Assembly (NCBI GenBank): GCA_007258455.2
Contig: VDFB02193867.1
Location: 532,323,071 to 532,387,070 of the forward strand
Length of the DNA stretch: 64,000 nucleotides
Origin: Sequoia sempervirens
Lineage: Eukaryota > Streptophyta > Pinopsida > Cupressales > Cupressaceae
Direction: 5' to 3'
The position numbers and the translations under genes are program-made. Below the pieces are notes generated by a model. The model had not been told where the DNA came from. It worked only from the letters and a program-made list of their open reading frames with translations, and did not search any database. Below are positions 46,676-57,199 of this stretch, one piece after another (positions within the stretch are counted from its first letter, which is position 1; every line of letters begins with the position of its first letter).

Positions 46676-47398
46676 CTAAATGTGACCAACTTCACCACAA
46701 TTCCAACATTTTTCCTTGGACTTCTTACCAAGATACTTTGATCTCCCTGGAGAATTTGACTTAGTTTTCTTGTCTTTCTTTTTGATTCTCTCTTTTGGTT
46801 TGCCATGGACTACAAGTGCCTCCTTGGCCATCTCAAAAGACTTCCATTGCATCTCTTCAAATAATAATGAGGAAACAACCTCATCCATCTTAAAGGTAGA
46901 ATTAGTGCTTCCAATATCCATTACCAGGTGATCCCAAGAGTCCGAAAATGAACACAAAAGGAGCATGCAACGGTCTTGTTCATCTATTTTTTCTCCAATG
47001 GAACCCAATTGTGCAACCAACATGTTAAATGCATTTAGATGATCTGTAATGGACCCTCCATATTCTATTTTCAGAGAATACATCTTCTTTCTCGGGAAAA
47101 TCTTGTTTACCAAGGATTTAGCTTGGTAGACATCACGAAGCTTCTTCCACAGAGAAGTATAAATTTTCTCTCCATGGACATTCAAGAGGATGGAATCAGC
47201 CAAACAAAGTCTAATAAGACCCTTTGCTTTCCTATCCATGAGATCCCAATCTTCTTATTTCATGCCTGATGGTTTGGTTCCAAAAATAGCATCCCATAGG
47301 TCACGGTCTATGAGCATGTCTTCCATTTTGAGCTTCCACAACTCAAAATTACCACCATTAAAAAATTTCATTTGAATCCTCCTATATATACCTGCCAT
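46676..47398 (-). pseudogene. Copia gag
   Basis: The ATG at 47398-47396 gives MAGIYRRIQMKFFNGGNFEL and then WKLKMEDMLIDRDLWDAIFG. After one TAA near 47255 the frame is open from 47239 to 46676 (187 codons): DRKAKGLIRLCLADSILLNV, YSLKIEYGGSITDHLNAFNM, then a Lys-rich linker (KERIKKKDKKTKS) and zinc knuckle CWNCGEVGHI. The knuckle is cut by a stop just before its last Cys. This is a UBN2-type copia gag, resembling the Tnt1/Tork group. Confidence 0.92.
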
Positions 47399-47507
47399 CT
47401 CTTTTCTACAACAAGGCAAGGAAACACACACTTCTGCAAAAATCCCACTAAAACAAAGATTCGCTCAAAAAACCCTTCTACCCAACAAAACAACCAAGGC
47501 TGGCTAG

Positions 47508-47519
47508 GCTCTCATACCA
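47508..47519 (-). other. Primer-binding site of the copia element
   Basis: The minus strand reads TGGTATGAGAGC two bases inside the 5' LTR, one base from the initiator-Met complement TGGTATCAGAGC. Confidence 0.88.
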
Positions 47520-47521
47520 AT

Positions 47522-48437
47522 TGAAAGGAAGCCGGGTGAGTGGAAACAAATTCCTACACTAATATAAGTAGGGGAGAGTTACAAAAAAAATAATTCAACA
47601 CCTTTAACAATTAGAACAAGAGATACACATAGAGAATAAATGAATAAATCAACAAGTACACAAATGCAATAATAGATATACGTGGGGAAAACCCTTTTGG
47701 GTAAAAACAACCACCCTCCAAAAGCACAATACTTCTATATTACTTCAAATAGGAGTTACAAAATAGCCCAAGTATAAAGCTTCTATACAAGTGCTTCGTC
47801 ACAAACACCTGTTCTGGAGTTAACCTAGTAGCACTTCGTTACCTACAAACAAACTATGCATTCTACAACTCAAGGCACTCAATAAAAAGAGTGATATAAG
47901 CTTCATGAAGAAACTAGAAGGTGAGGGGTTTCCAAATCCACATGGCAAAATTTTCAACACCTTAGACATGTATTTGGACACATGTACAATATCCCCTTAC
48001 ACCCCTTACAATGGTTAAACATGCAAATATTCTTCTTCCAAGCTTGGATGCCTAGAATATGCTAAAAATAGCTTATGATAGATGCTTTACAACTATCATA
48101 GAATATGTCATAGGATCTGTCATAACCGGCTAAAAATAGCCAATTCTCTTACATCCTATCATAACCCATATTGGGTGCCATCTTTCTCCATGCATTCAAA
48201 GATTCCTTATGACGCGCCATAGAATCTGTCATATTCCATAGATTCCAAAGTGGGACACCTATGTCCACTTGGGATGATGATGTACCATCCAGTCACCTCC
48301 AACGAGGATGCCACTCTGTCGGTGGGTCCCAATTAATGACATGACACCATAGGCAATAAAATAATACAAATTAAATACATTAATTACATCAATTAAACAA
48401 TATTAGGACTCTAAGGTTGAGACACTTTAATCCTACA
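47522..48437 (-). repeat. Copia 5' LTR
   Basis: Starts TGAAAGGAAGCC and ends TTTAATCCTACA, 916 bases. It is the uninterrupted reference for the split LTR at 28202-28400 plus 39212-39961. A 140-base stretch near 48250-48390 differs at about 16 positions from its partner by eye. Confidence 0.92.
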
Positions 48438-48776
48438 ATTTTATGTTAGAAATTTAAGATTTTACTCAAGTCTAATAGTGGAAAAAAACTGAACTCCTTC
48501 GTAGTTTGAATTGAACATTATGCACTACCTTTAAACTCAAACATTGACACCTTTGATAAATAATACTTGTGAGGGTTTATATAAAAAAAACTAATGGGTG
48601 TCTAGTTAAACTCTATAAAAGTAAGTTTGATTTTTTTTTTAAATATACCTCATTAGTTGATCGATTATAGTTCTACCATAAATGTAACAATGATTCATTG
48701 TCATGGGTTAAATGTGTTTCTTGTTGTAAAGACCATTTTTAAAATGTTCAGTCTCTTTCAATCCATTTTACAGTGA
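48438..48776 (+). repeat. Dispersed repeat, copy A (right part)
   Basis: After the ATTTT duplication (48438-48442), ATGTTAGAAATTTAAGATTT and onward match 63663-64000 of copy B up to the window end (CCATTTTACAGTGA). The true right limit of the repeat cannot be seen because copy B leaves the window. Confidence 0.85.
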
Positions 48777-49440
48777 AGCCATGAAGAAAAATATTTATAT
48801 TTGTTTTAGGATTTTCCCCTACTTTGAGGGAGTTAAAGAAAGATTTCCTTATTTTAAAAATATCTAAACTAAGTTGTCTTTATGGATACGATAACCCTTA
48901 TAAGTCTTTTCATTTTCTTTAATGACATATTTTTATTAATTTTCTTACTTTTATTTTTATTATATCATTTATAGTTACAGTTAAAATATAGAATTATGTG
49001 TTATAATTTTATTTTTTCTAAAATAGTTTAGAAAGTTATATTAAATATAATTGTTATATATATATATATATATATATATTCTTATTATGTCTTGTATTTC
49101 AGAAATTTGTATGGATAATTATTTACGTGGGATAAAATTTATAATAACTCTAAATTTTTTAAAATGTATATACATATATAAAATTCATTTCTTATACACA
49201 CTCTAATTATTTCACTTGTCATCATGTTTTTGTTGTCATTGTACTTTTTGTTTCTCATTTTAGGTAACATAGGACTGCATAGTGATCCCTAAAGAGACAT
49301 TATCCTAAAAAAGAAGAGATAATGAGCTTGCTAGGTGGGAGTAGATCCTTCATTGCTTCATAGTAGACCTCTTGATTAGATATTGAAATGACTTGTTTTC
49401 CGTCAATAATCTATTGTTGAAGCTTTGAAAAGAGATACTT
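48777..49440. other. AT-rich intergenic DNA with a (TA)n run
   Basis: No frame of note. A (TA)12-13 run lies at 49055-49079. The first part may still belong to repeat copy A. Confidence 0.5.
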
Positions 49441-49901
49441 TATGGCAAGAACCAAGCATTGTGTGGGTTTTCCTTTCCCCTATTGTTCCATATAACAAAA
49501 TAGAGTAATTTCTTCCTTGCCAAGCATATTCAATAATATTTATAGTTTTAAACAAGTTTATCACATTCCCACTAGTTGAATGAATATAAGAGCTTTGTAT
49601 TAGGATATGGACATCCCTCAAATAGTTAGACCTAGTTGCTGCAAGATATTCAATCTGAGTGGAGACACATACATATAGGTGAATTGGAGGGACTAGGAAC
49701 AACTTTGAAAGTCCAATGCTTTAGTCTTCAAATATAAAAAGGTCACTAAAAATCTATTCTTATTGAACATCATCAAGTTCAATTTTCAAATAGTCAAAAG
49801 AAATTTAATGCCTCATTCACACTAAATATGGTAATTTTTTTGGTGTATTTTTATTTTCTAAAATTATCTTTTGATTGTTTAATTGAATGATGTTTAAGGA
49901 C

Positions 49902-49979
49902 ATTGTCTATCCAACATTTTGAATTTTAATTAATTAACAAATATAATCAAAATTGCATGTACAATGCTAGATAGACAAT
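49902..49979. repeat. Hairpin in duplication unit 1
   Basis: ATTGTCTATCCAACATT (49902-49918) pairs with AATGCTAGATAGACAAT (49963-49979), two mismatches in 17, with a 44-base AT-rich loop. Confidence 0.7.
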
Positions 49980-50480
49980 AACATGTTCAAGAATAGTGTT
50001 GAAAATCAATCTATTATAATTGCAAGAACCAAGCATAGTGTAGTTTTCCCTACCCATAGTGTTTCATAGAACAACATAGAACCATATCTTCAATGCAAAG
50101 AATATTCAAATAAGATTTGTAGTGTTGAACAAATTTATCACATCCCCACTCATTGTATGAATATAATATTTTTGTAATAGGATATGAACATATATGAAAC
50201 CATTAGATTTAATAGGTGCAAGATATTTGAATTGAGTGGAGACACACCTTGATAGTTAATTTTGAGAGATCGAGAACAAACTTGAAAGGTTAGTGATTTA
50301 TGTCTTCCTATATATAAAGGTCACTAAATATGTGATATTCTTAAACACAATCAATTTTAATGGTCAAACAATCAAAAGTAGAATTTACACCTTATTCACC
50401 CTAAAATGTAGTAAATATTTGGTTTATTTCTATTTTCTCAAATTGACCTTTGATTGTTCAATTGGATGATCTTTAAGGGC

Positions 50481-50556
50481 ATTGTCTATCCAACATTCAA
50501 TTTTGCTTAATTAATAAATATGATCAAAAGTACATCTAGAATGTTGGATAGACAAT
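50481..50556. repeat. Hairpin in duplication unit 2
   Basis: ATTGTCTATCCAACATT (50481-50497) pairs perfectly with AATGTTGGATAGACAAT (50540-50556), 17 of 17, with a 42-base loop. Arms are better conserved than the loop compared with unit 1. It may be the end of a small inverted-repeat element or an RNA-forming fold; neither is shown. Confidence 0.75.
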
Positions 50557-50600
50557 AACATGTTTAAGTATAGCCTTGAAAATCAAAATGTTCTAAAGTA

Positions 50601-51577
50601 TTTGAGACCATTTAGAATTAAATGTTTTAAAAATGAGAAAGATTGAATTAGGTTTAGTTTCTCTTTTGTATAATCTTCTATATTTTAAATAACTTGATTA
50701 GTTTAAAAGTATTTATTTTGTAGTGTCAATTGTTTAATTTATTAGTTGTGTATTTGTATATTTAGGTGAACAAAATAAAATATTTTTTATTGTTTGTATA
50801 GATAATATTAGATGAATACATATTTTATTATTAGTACAAATAATTTGAATAGTTGAATTTTATAATTACTTTTCATAAATTTAAGATAAAAAATATGTTA
50901 TTTTAGACACCTTAATCAAACATATTTACAACATCAAATTTAATAATACTGATTTGGAACTTTTAAATTCAATAATATACTTACCACTCCAGCTATTATA
51001 AAAACTTTAATAAGATCTTGAGACACCTAATTAAAATGTTGGATTATGTATGGTCCCATGAGGGGGCTTGGACTTCTATTTTCATGGATTAAGCGGTCCC
51101 ATGAAGCAAAAAAAATTATGCTATAGGATCAATTTGAATCTTTTCCTAAAATAGCAGCCCCTGCTTTTTAGGACTACAAATTTTAGCGGGTGAAATTGAG
51201 GTGGGGCTAGAAATTGCCCCTACAACTTAGGAATATTTCTGCCACTTGTCTATCACTTAAAATTTCAAATTCCTAAAAAAATAAAAAGAAAATGAGAGAA
51301 TTTTTATTTATTTATTAACTTTTATCAAAATACTCCAATTTGTTTCTTAAATTTTAGAGCTCAAACTTTGAAGCTGAATTGCAAAATTGAATTTATGGGA
51401 CCACCAACTTTAAAATATTCCTAAAAAATCTCAGCAGCACCCACAGAATTTTTAGAAAGCCCCTCCATGACACCTTACCCTTGGTTTATATCTTATTTAT
51501 TTTAATTTATATTTCCTGCAGATCGGCTGCTCTTAACCCAATGCGGTGATTAAGAAAAGTAGTCCATGTCAAACGCC
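50601..51577. other. AT-rich upstream region of the F-box gene
   Basis: No frame or repeat end recognised. GC content rises from about 51040 toward the gene. Confidence 0.45.
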
Positions 51578-51584
51578 TATAAAA
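51578..51584 (+). promoter_or_regulatory. TATA box of the F-box gene
   Basis: TATAAAA lies 63 bases upstream of the ATG at 51647. That would place transcription start near 51610 and give a leader of about 35-40 bases. It is a plausible plant core promoter by spacing and sequence. Confidence 0.5.
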
Positions 51585-51646
51585 TGGAGTTAGGATGAAA
51601 TAAAAGTATATTTAATCCAGGGTTCCGAGAATACAAACCATTAGAA

Positions 51647-52807
51647 ATGGAGAAAGAATCGATTCCAGAAGTTGAAGGAGATGGAGAGCAGCGTGATATA
51701 TCTGAGCTTCCTCTGGATATGAAAAAACTGATATTTGCAAAGCTTTCAATTCAATCAATCTCAGGCTTTCGCACAGTCTGTAAGGAATGGAATTCTATAT
51801 TGTCCTCGCAAGGCTTTCTGTCTTCATTGCCCGCCGAAAATCCATGGCTTCTTATCTACGGTCAAGAAAAGGATGGAAATCGGCAATGTATGGCGTATTG
51901 CTTTTCTACCCAAAAATGGAGGACAATCTCTCTCTCTTTTCTCCCAAATCCTGAGGGATGCGATATCAGTCGTTTATCAATGACAGCGCAGGGGTTACTT
52001 CTCTTTCGAGATATAACGCGCTTTCAAAAAACCACCAGGGAAAAAATTTATGTTTGCAATTCCCTTATGAGATCTTATGCAGAGATAGAAATCGATGTGA
52101 CTGACAAATGTATCCATCTTGTAAAGGGAACAAACGGAGAGCCCTATTTGGTAGTGTGCTAGGACTATGGAAAATTTTCCTTCCAAATCTACCACTATTT
52201 TCAAGATTCATGGAGGATTAAGTTTGAATTTTCAGCGGAAGAGGAAACTGGTTATATTATTTTAAAGTATGAAGTGGTTGAGTGCAATGGCGTTCTTTTC
52301 TGGAAGGGAATGTTGCGGAGGACTCTCATGTACGATAACATCATCGTGGGTTACAATATCCAAGACGGTTTCATTAACACTGTTACAATAGCTCCGTTAC
52401 CCCTATTTCTTGTTATATCTATGGTTGCATATGGTTCGTCCGTTGTAGTGGTGGAGGCTTTTGTTGACCGGTCACAGTCATCCCGGTTGGGTATTATTAT
52501 CCGGGAGTTGTTTCAGGACGAGGAAGATAAGTTGCTTTGGAAGTGGAAAGAAATTGCAAGAATGCCTCCAAACAATCTTCCCGAATTTCGTGATGGACGT
52601 TGGTGGCATCAGGAGTGTGTTTGTGTGGGAGATTACCTGTGCTTCAGAAGTAAAAATGGACGTGAAAGTGTAAATGTGTTCGCATATAATTTAAAGGAAG
52701 GCTTTTGGCAATGCCTGCCTCCCTGTAAAAAATACTCTATAAAGAAGATGATGTCATTCGAACCGAAGCTCAATCTTTATCAATTCTTAAGAAAATTGGG
52801 AGAATGA
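51647..52807 (+). pseudogene. F-box protein gene with one premature TAG
   Basis: An intronless frame of 387 codons is broken only by a TAG at 52160-52162 (codon 172). The N-terminus has an F-box at residues about 17-55: DISELPLDMKKLIFAKLSIQ, then FRTVCKEWNSILSS. In plants this binds SKP1 in SCF ubiquitin ligases. The rest resembles the plant F-box/kelch class: NPWLLIYGQEKDGNRQCMAY, KIYVCNSLMRSYAEIE, VVECNGVLFWKG, RWWHQECVCVGDYLCFRSK, VFAYNLKEGFWQCLPPC. The frame stays open after the stop (52274-52807 has 177 more codons). This suggests a recent nonsense mutation, readthrough, a sequence error, or a short product of 171 residues with an F-box but no substrate domain. A TATA box lies 63 bases upstream. 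Codon use is less AT-extreme than the surrounding DNA. Confidence 0.8.
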
Positions 52808-55800
52808 GGGATTCCATGATTATGGTGATAAGTGTCTTATTAAGGATGGGAGTTGAAGCATAAGGTACCTTCATTTACAACTATTTTGTTTCAATGTCTG
52901 TATTGTTTTATATTTTTTATTAGTCAATAGGTTACATATAATGTGAGATCTGAGCCTGAAATATGTCTCACGCCTACAAACCACTCTTGAGTCATTGGGA
53001 AACAATTTTCAACTATTGTTAAATGCTAAATCAACTTGCTTCATCTACTGTTAAATGGTAAAAGCTAAATAAATATTCATTTGCCAATTGAATGGAAAAT
53101 TCTATTTTCATTTGCAGTGTCTTTTTCCAATTTGATGCCAACTTTCTTTTTCCACTTACTGCTTTAAGTTTTAAATCTTATTTCAAAATCAGATATGTTG
53201 TAACAACTTTTGAATGGAAAATTTATTTCTATTTGGAGAGTTTTTTGCCAACTTGATGATGGCAACTTTCTTTTCCCACTTGCATTGCTTTATGTTTTAA
53301 ATCTTCATGTAAATATTTCAAAATAAAATAATACGTTTTAATAACTTTTCATTAGTTTTTTTCATTATTTTTAGGAACTTTCATCTTGTGCAATTTGGTA
53401 TTTCCTTTTAAAAAGTAGATATAATTGCTAATATTCTTTGGTCTTAACTTTTTTTGTGCACTTCTTTCAAAATAAACAATTAGTAATATCGTAATATCAA
53501 AATTCTTATTAAATATTTTCTGCATAGTAATATCAAAGTTTCAACCTGTTCTATTGTCTTGTTGTGATTTTATATTAATTCTATATCTCCATTACAATAT
53601 ATGATAATGAAATATGGTACAAATTGTAGGATCGAGTAGCACACTATGTAGAGCTTACAATGGGCAACATATTGAAGAAGATGAATATGAAAAATATGTT
53701 TACTATTTTACTTTTGTTTATTATCAAAATTATGATTATTATTAAATAGTTGAGTTACATTGTAATAACATTTTCTTAGTGAAAATGCATTGCTCTGCTT
53801 AATTTTATTCAATTTAAGCTTGAGAAAGCGTTAACGGAAGAATTGGAATTGTAGGGGTAAGAGTTTGAACCTTAGGACTTTGGCAGCTGGATAATTGTCT
53901 TCAAATTTGATAAGAGCCATGTGAAAATGAGAATAGTGTATTTTTCGTTAAGCTTCTTTAAACAGAAACCTTTGTACAAAATGAAACTATCTCTAAATCC
54001 CCTACATTTAAAAGTTAATAACATTTCCCAATTTACTTAAAAATTGATTGGGGATTTTCCTCTTTTAATTTTTTAAGTTCATCGAAATAAATTTTTGTTT
54101 TATTTTGTTTTCCTATTCTTGCACCCAAACAGTTTCCTAAAAGAGAATTGATTTACAGCTCATGCAATTTTATTAATTTAAAAAAACAAAGGTCCTACTC
54201 AAACTGATTCTGGTCATGTAGTTAAATTGGAGAGTTGGGAAAATCCTAAAATTTGATTCATTGCATTTGCATGACTAAGCATTCCATTATACATTGGGAG
54301 AAGAGAATAGAAGAGATCAGAAGAGTTCCCTTTTCAATTCATTAAGTTTCTGGTCAGAATAACATTTTCTATTTTCATTTCTATTGTCTGGCCGGATTTT
54401 CTAAGCAAAAAGTGTAGAAATGTAGTACTTCTATTGGTATTGTTGCATTATACCCTGCAAGAGTATTTTATCTACATTGCATTATTGGCTGCATGGGGTA
54501 ACTATTAAAAAATAGAAAACAAAAACAATTAAGTGTCTACATGCATGGTTTCTTGAAAAGATCTGTTATAGATATGGTGTACCTGTATTGTTTTTAGCCC
54601 CTTTTTGTTACTAGTGAGCATTAATATATAAATTTCAAATTTCTTTAATATGATCACTTTCTCAACACCAATCTATCTAACAAAATGCATCTGACGCACA
54701 GGCTTTTGAGACATGATAGTAGTGTATTGTAGTGCTGGTAAGTCATCCAGTCCTTTGTGTTTGAAAAATCTAACCCAATTACCTTGCTAAAAAAACCCTA
54801 AACACAGAGCAATGCATATGATATTTACAATAGCGATTTGAAATGTTGATCCTTCTATGTTTTTCTATGTAGTTGTTCCTGAAGCATTATTTCTTAATGT
54901 TTGAGATGTTTAAATAGGCAAGAATAGATCTAGATAGTTGGTCCTTCTGGTCCAGCAGAAGTGAGATTCAGAGCAATTCGACAAATATTTACAATGGTGT
55001 TTTGAAACATTAGTTCTCTAGTCTTTTTACATAAAATTGTTCTGGAAGCCATATTTTGTAATATTTACAAGAGTTAAAAAGTGAAAGTGAACTTCTGAAT
55101 GTCCACAACTGCACAATTATACAAAGCATGCATGATATGGGTAGCCAATCAGAAACTAAAAGTTTGTAGATGACATTATTCCAAGAACCTAGAAAAATGA
55201 ATCTGACTTAAGTGTGCATATCTTATAGGCATGGTCTTGATTGTTGCACTTGAAACCAGCTCATGACATCTTGAAAGCCAAGGAAGAAATTAGACACAAT
55301 GGAATAAGTACTCCATCATCTGCTTAATTCTGGTGAATGGTGATAGAAGTCAATGCACATGCAAAATTTGCAGATGTAGTAGTTCTCAGTTAAGGACGTT
55401 AGAAAAGCATGTGAATAACTTGAACAGAATAAAGGGCTTAGACCTCAAACCTCTTAGAACTAAAATTTGAAATGGTCGTTAAGTAATCAACTACTTAAAA
55501 CATCAGATATTTAGAAACATATATGTATATTAGTTTATCTAAATCCATTTTGTCAATTGATTGTAATATGGATGACATCGATGTCAAACTCAAGCCAATT
55601 TATTGAGAATCTTTAAACCATGGTTTCTTTCTCGTACAGAAGCTAAAGGTTACTCTGACATTGTAAGAATGGTAAGAAAGGTTTAGTTCATTTCTTCATA
55701 GTTCTTTGAACAATTTAAAACATGGTTTTCAGTTCACTTTCTTTTTGTATTTGATTGCTTTACTCAATCATCTCCCTGTGCCATTCCTATTATGCCCAAA

Positions 55801-56376
55801 CACCTACCTCGTTCATTCTTACAATGCAAACTACAGGACATGACTCTTATGAAATCAACTCTCGAAATAATCAATGTACAAAAGTGACGATTAGTATTTT
55901 TTCCCACCTCATGTAGATTCATTGGGAATTTAAACCTTGCCAGCATTCTAATATGATCGCTATGAGAAAATGAAGTCTGAAAAAGAAGTTTCTAAAAATG
56001 AAAGATAAGTCTTTGGAGTTGTAATAACTAATATAAGCTATAAACTTATCTCATACCCATTTCTATTTATATTGCATGCTTCTTTAATTCGTACTATATT
56101 TTCTTTGCAAATTCACATCAAAGTATCAAATTACTCTTTCAGAAATATAGTTATTTTCCAATTATGTAATGTTCCCTCTTTTAATTCTTTTTCCTAGGTT
56201 GGCTTATGTTAAGTAAAAGCAGGTCAGGTTTGTGAAAAAAAAAATAAAACATTTGTGTTTCTTCCTAGGTCGGCCTTAATATGGAAAAACAAAAATTAAT
56301 AGTAAACTTGCCTAGGTCGGTCAGCATAAAGGAGGGTAGTACTATAAGCATTGTACTATCTGCACCTTACACAACT
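52808..56376. other. Intergenic DNA between the two host genes
   Basis: No frame above chance is visible. The upstream exon of the DOMON gene (signal peptide and first part of the domain) should lie here if the gene were complete. I looked for a hydrophobic start and the usual W..G..L..Y pattern and did not find them. The minus frame 55764-55946 is unassigned. Confidence 0.45.
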
Positions 56377-56382
56377 GGCTAG

Positions 56383-57199
56383 GTAGGTATGGCATTTTCA
56401 ACGAATGAATTTATGGTGGGTTCTAGTGCCATGGTTGGATGGATCGACAAACAAGATGGATCTGGAAGTATTAAACAATATTATCTAGGGGGTAAAACTG
56501 TAGATGCAGTTCAGCTAGATGACACTCGCTTGGTTGTTATAAACAACTCTTCAAGTGTTCAGTTACAAGGATCTACCATTTATCTGGTTTTTCAATTACT
56601 TTTTTCTGAGACTGTTAAACCAGAAAATATTCTATATGCATATGGGAGCACAAATCCATCCAACAACAAACTCTCAAAACATTCAAGTGCATTTCACACT
56701 ACACTTGACTTCAGTACAGGTGAGATTGAAATCGTTAACTGCAAAAACTGACAGTTTTTTGTTCATGAAATTGACAATGAACAGTTTAATCCTTAATCCA
56801 TTCTGTGATGTTCCTAACTTCTGTCAAGCTGTCATTTCCAAAGGAACTTCAATAATGTGTTTTACTCATAGCTGCAAGTCTTATGAGGAAAGTCAAGGTA
56901 GTGATGAATTGATAATAGTATTAATGAATTAATCTGCAGGGGCATCTTCAACTTCTAGCTCTACTGATACTATGAAAAGAAATCATGGGGCACTGAACAT
57001 TTTTGCATGGAGAGTTTTACTTCCAATAGGTGCAATTATAGCACGCTACTTTCGACAGTGGGATCCAGCCTGGTTCTATCTGCATGTTGGTTTTCAGGTC
57101 ATCAGATTCATCTTTGGGGTGGCAGGAGTAATTCTCGGAGTAGCATTGTACAACAGATTGGATTCTAATGTACAACAGATAGGCATGGAGACCTATTGA
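56383..57199 (+). pseudogene. DOMON/cytochrome b561 gene fragment, two exons
   Basis: This belongs to the plant CYB561-DOMON family: membrane proteins with a secreted haem-binding DOMON domain followed by a five-helix b561 electron-transfer domain. Exon 1 (about 56383-56719) reads VGMAFSTNEFMVGSSAMVGW, IKQYYLGGKTVDAVQ, STIYLVFQLLFSE, ILYAYGSTNPSNN and FHTTLDFST, the second half of DOMON. The intron 56720-56939 has GTGAG at the donor and CTGCAG at the acceptor. Splicing preserves the frame into exon 2: MKRNHGALNIFAWRVLLPIG, AIIARYFRQWDPAWFYLHVG, FQVIRFIFGVAGVILGVALY. The frame ends at 57199 in SNVQQIGMETY, where relatives continue with the remaining helices and haem-ligand His residues. The first exon and the C-terminal half are missing, so it is a truncated gene or pseudogene. 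The His of RNHGALN is present. Confidence 0.85.
56720..56939 (+). other. Intron of the DOMON/b561 fragment
   Basis: A 220-base intron with a consensus donor (CAG|GTGAG) and acceptor (CTGCAG|GG). Both sit at the exact point where the protein family moves from DOMON to the b561 linker. Retained consensus sites show it was not copied through RNA. Confidence 0.8.

Larger units (their letters stand above)
28202..48437 (-). mobile_element. Ty1/copia element interrupted by two nested elements
   Basis: This is a minus-strand copia element with gag, protease, integrase, reverse transcriptase and RNase H in that order, the copia arrangement. Its 5' LTR is 47522-48437. Its 3' LTR is split into 28202-28400 and 39212-39961. 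Two later insertions account for about 14 kb of its 20 kb: 28401-39206 in the 3' LTR and 42268-45757 in the integrase. It has a primer site at 47508-47519, a purine-rich tract beside the 3' LTR, and near-perfect duplications at both ends. Gag motifs such as GNFELWKLKMEDML resemble the Tnt1/Tork group. The coding frame is broken by stops, an RT deletion and the insertions. Confidence 0.92.
49445..50600. repeat. Tandem duplication, unit about 578 bp
   Basis: CAAGAACCAAGCATTGTGTG at 49445 recurs as CAAGAACCAAGCATAGTGTA at 50023. The two units then run parallel through GAATATAA..TTTGTA.TAGGATATG, GAGTGGAGACACA, AAAGGTCACTAAA and CTTTTGATTGTTCAATTG, diverged but collinear. A conserved hairpin ends each unit. 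No target duplication or coding domain is visible, so the origin is open. The minus frame 49403-49702 is not conserved in the second unit. Confidence 0.8.
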
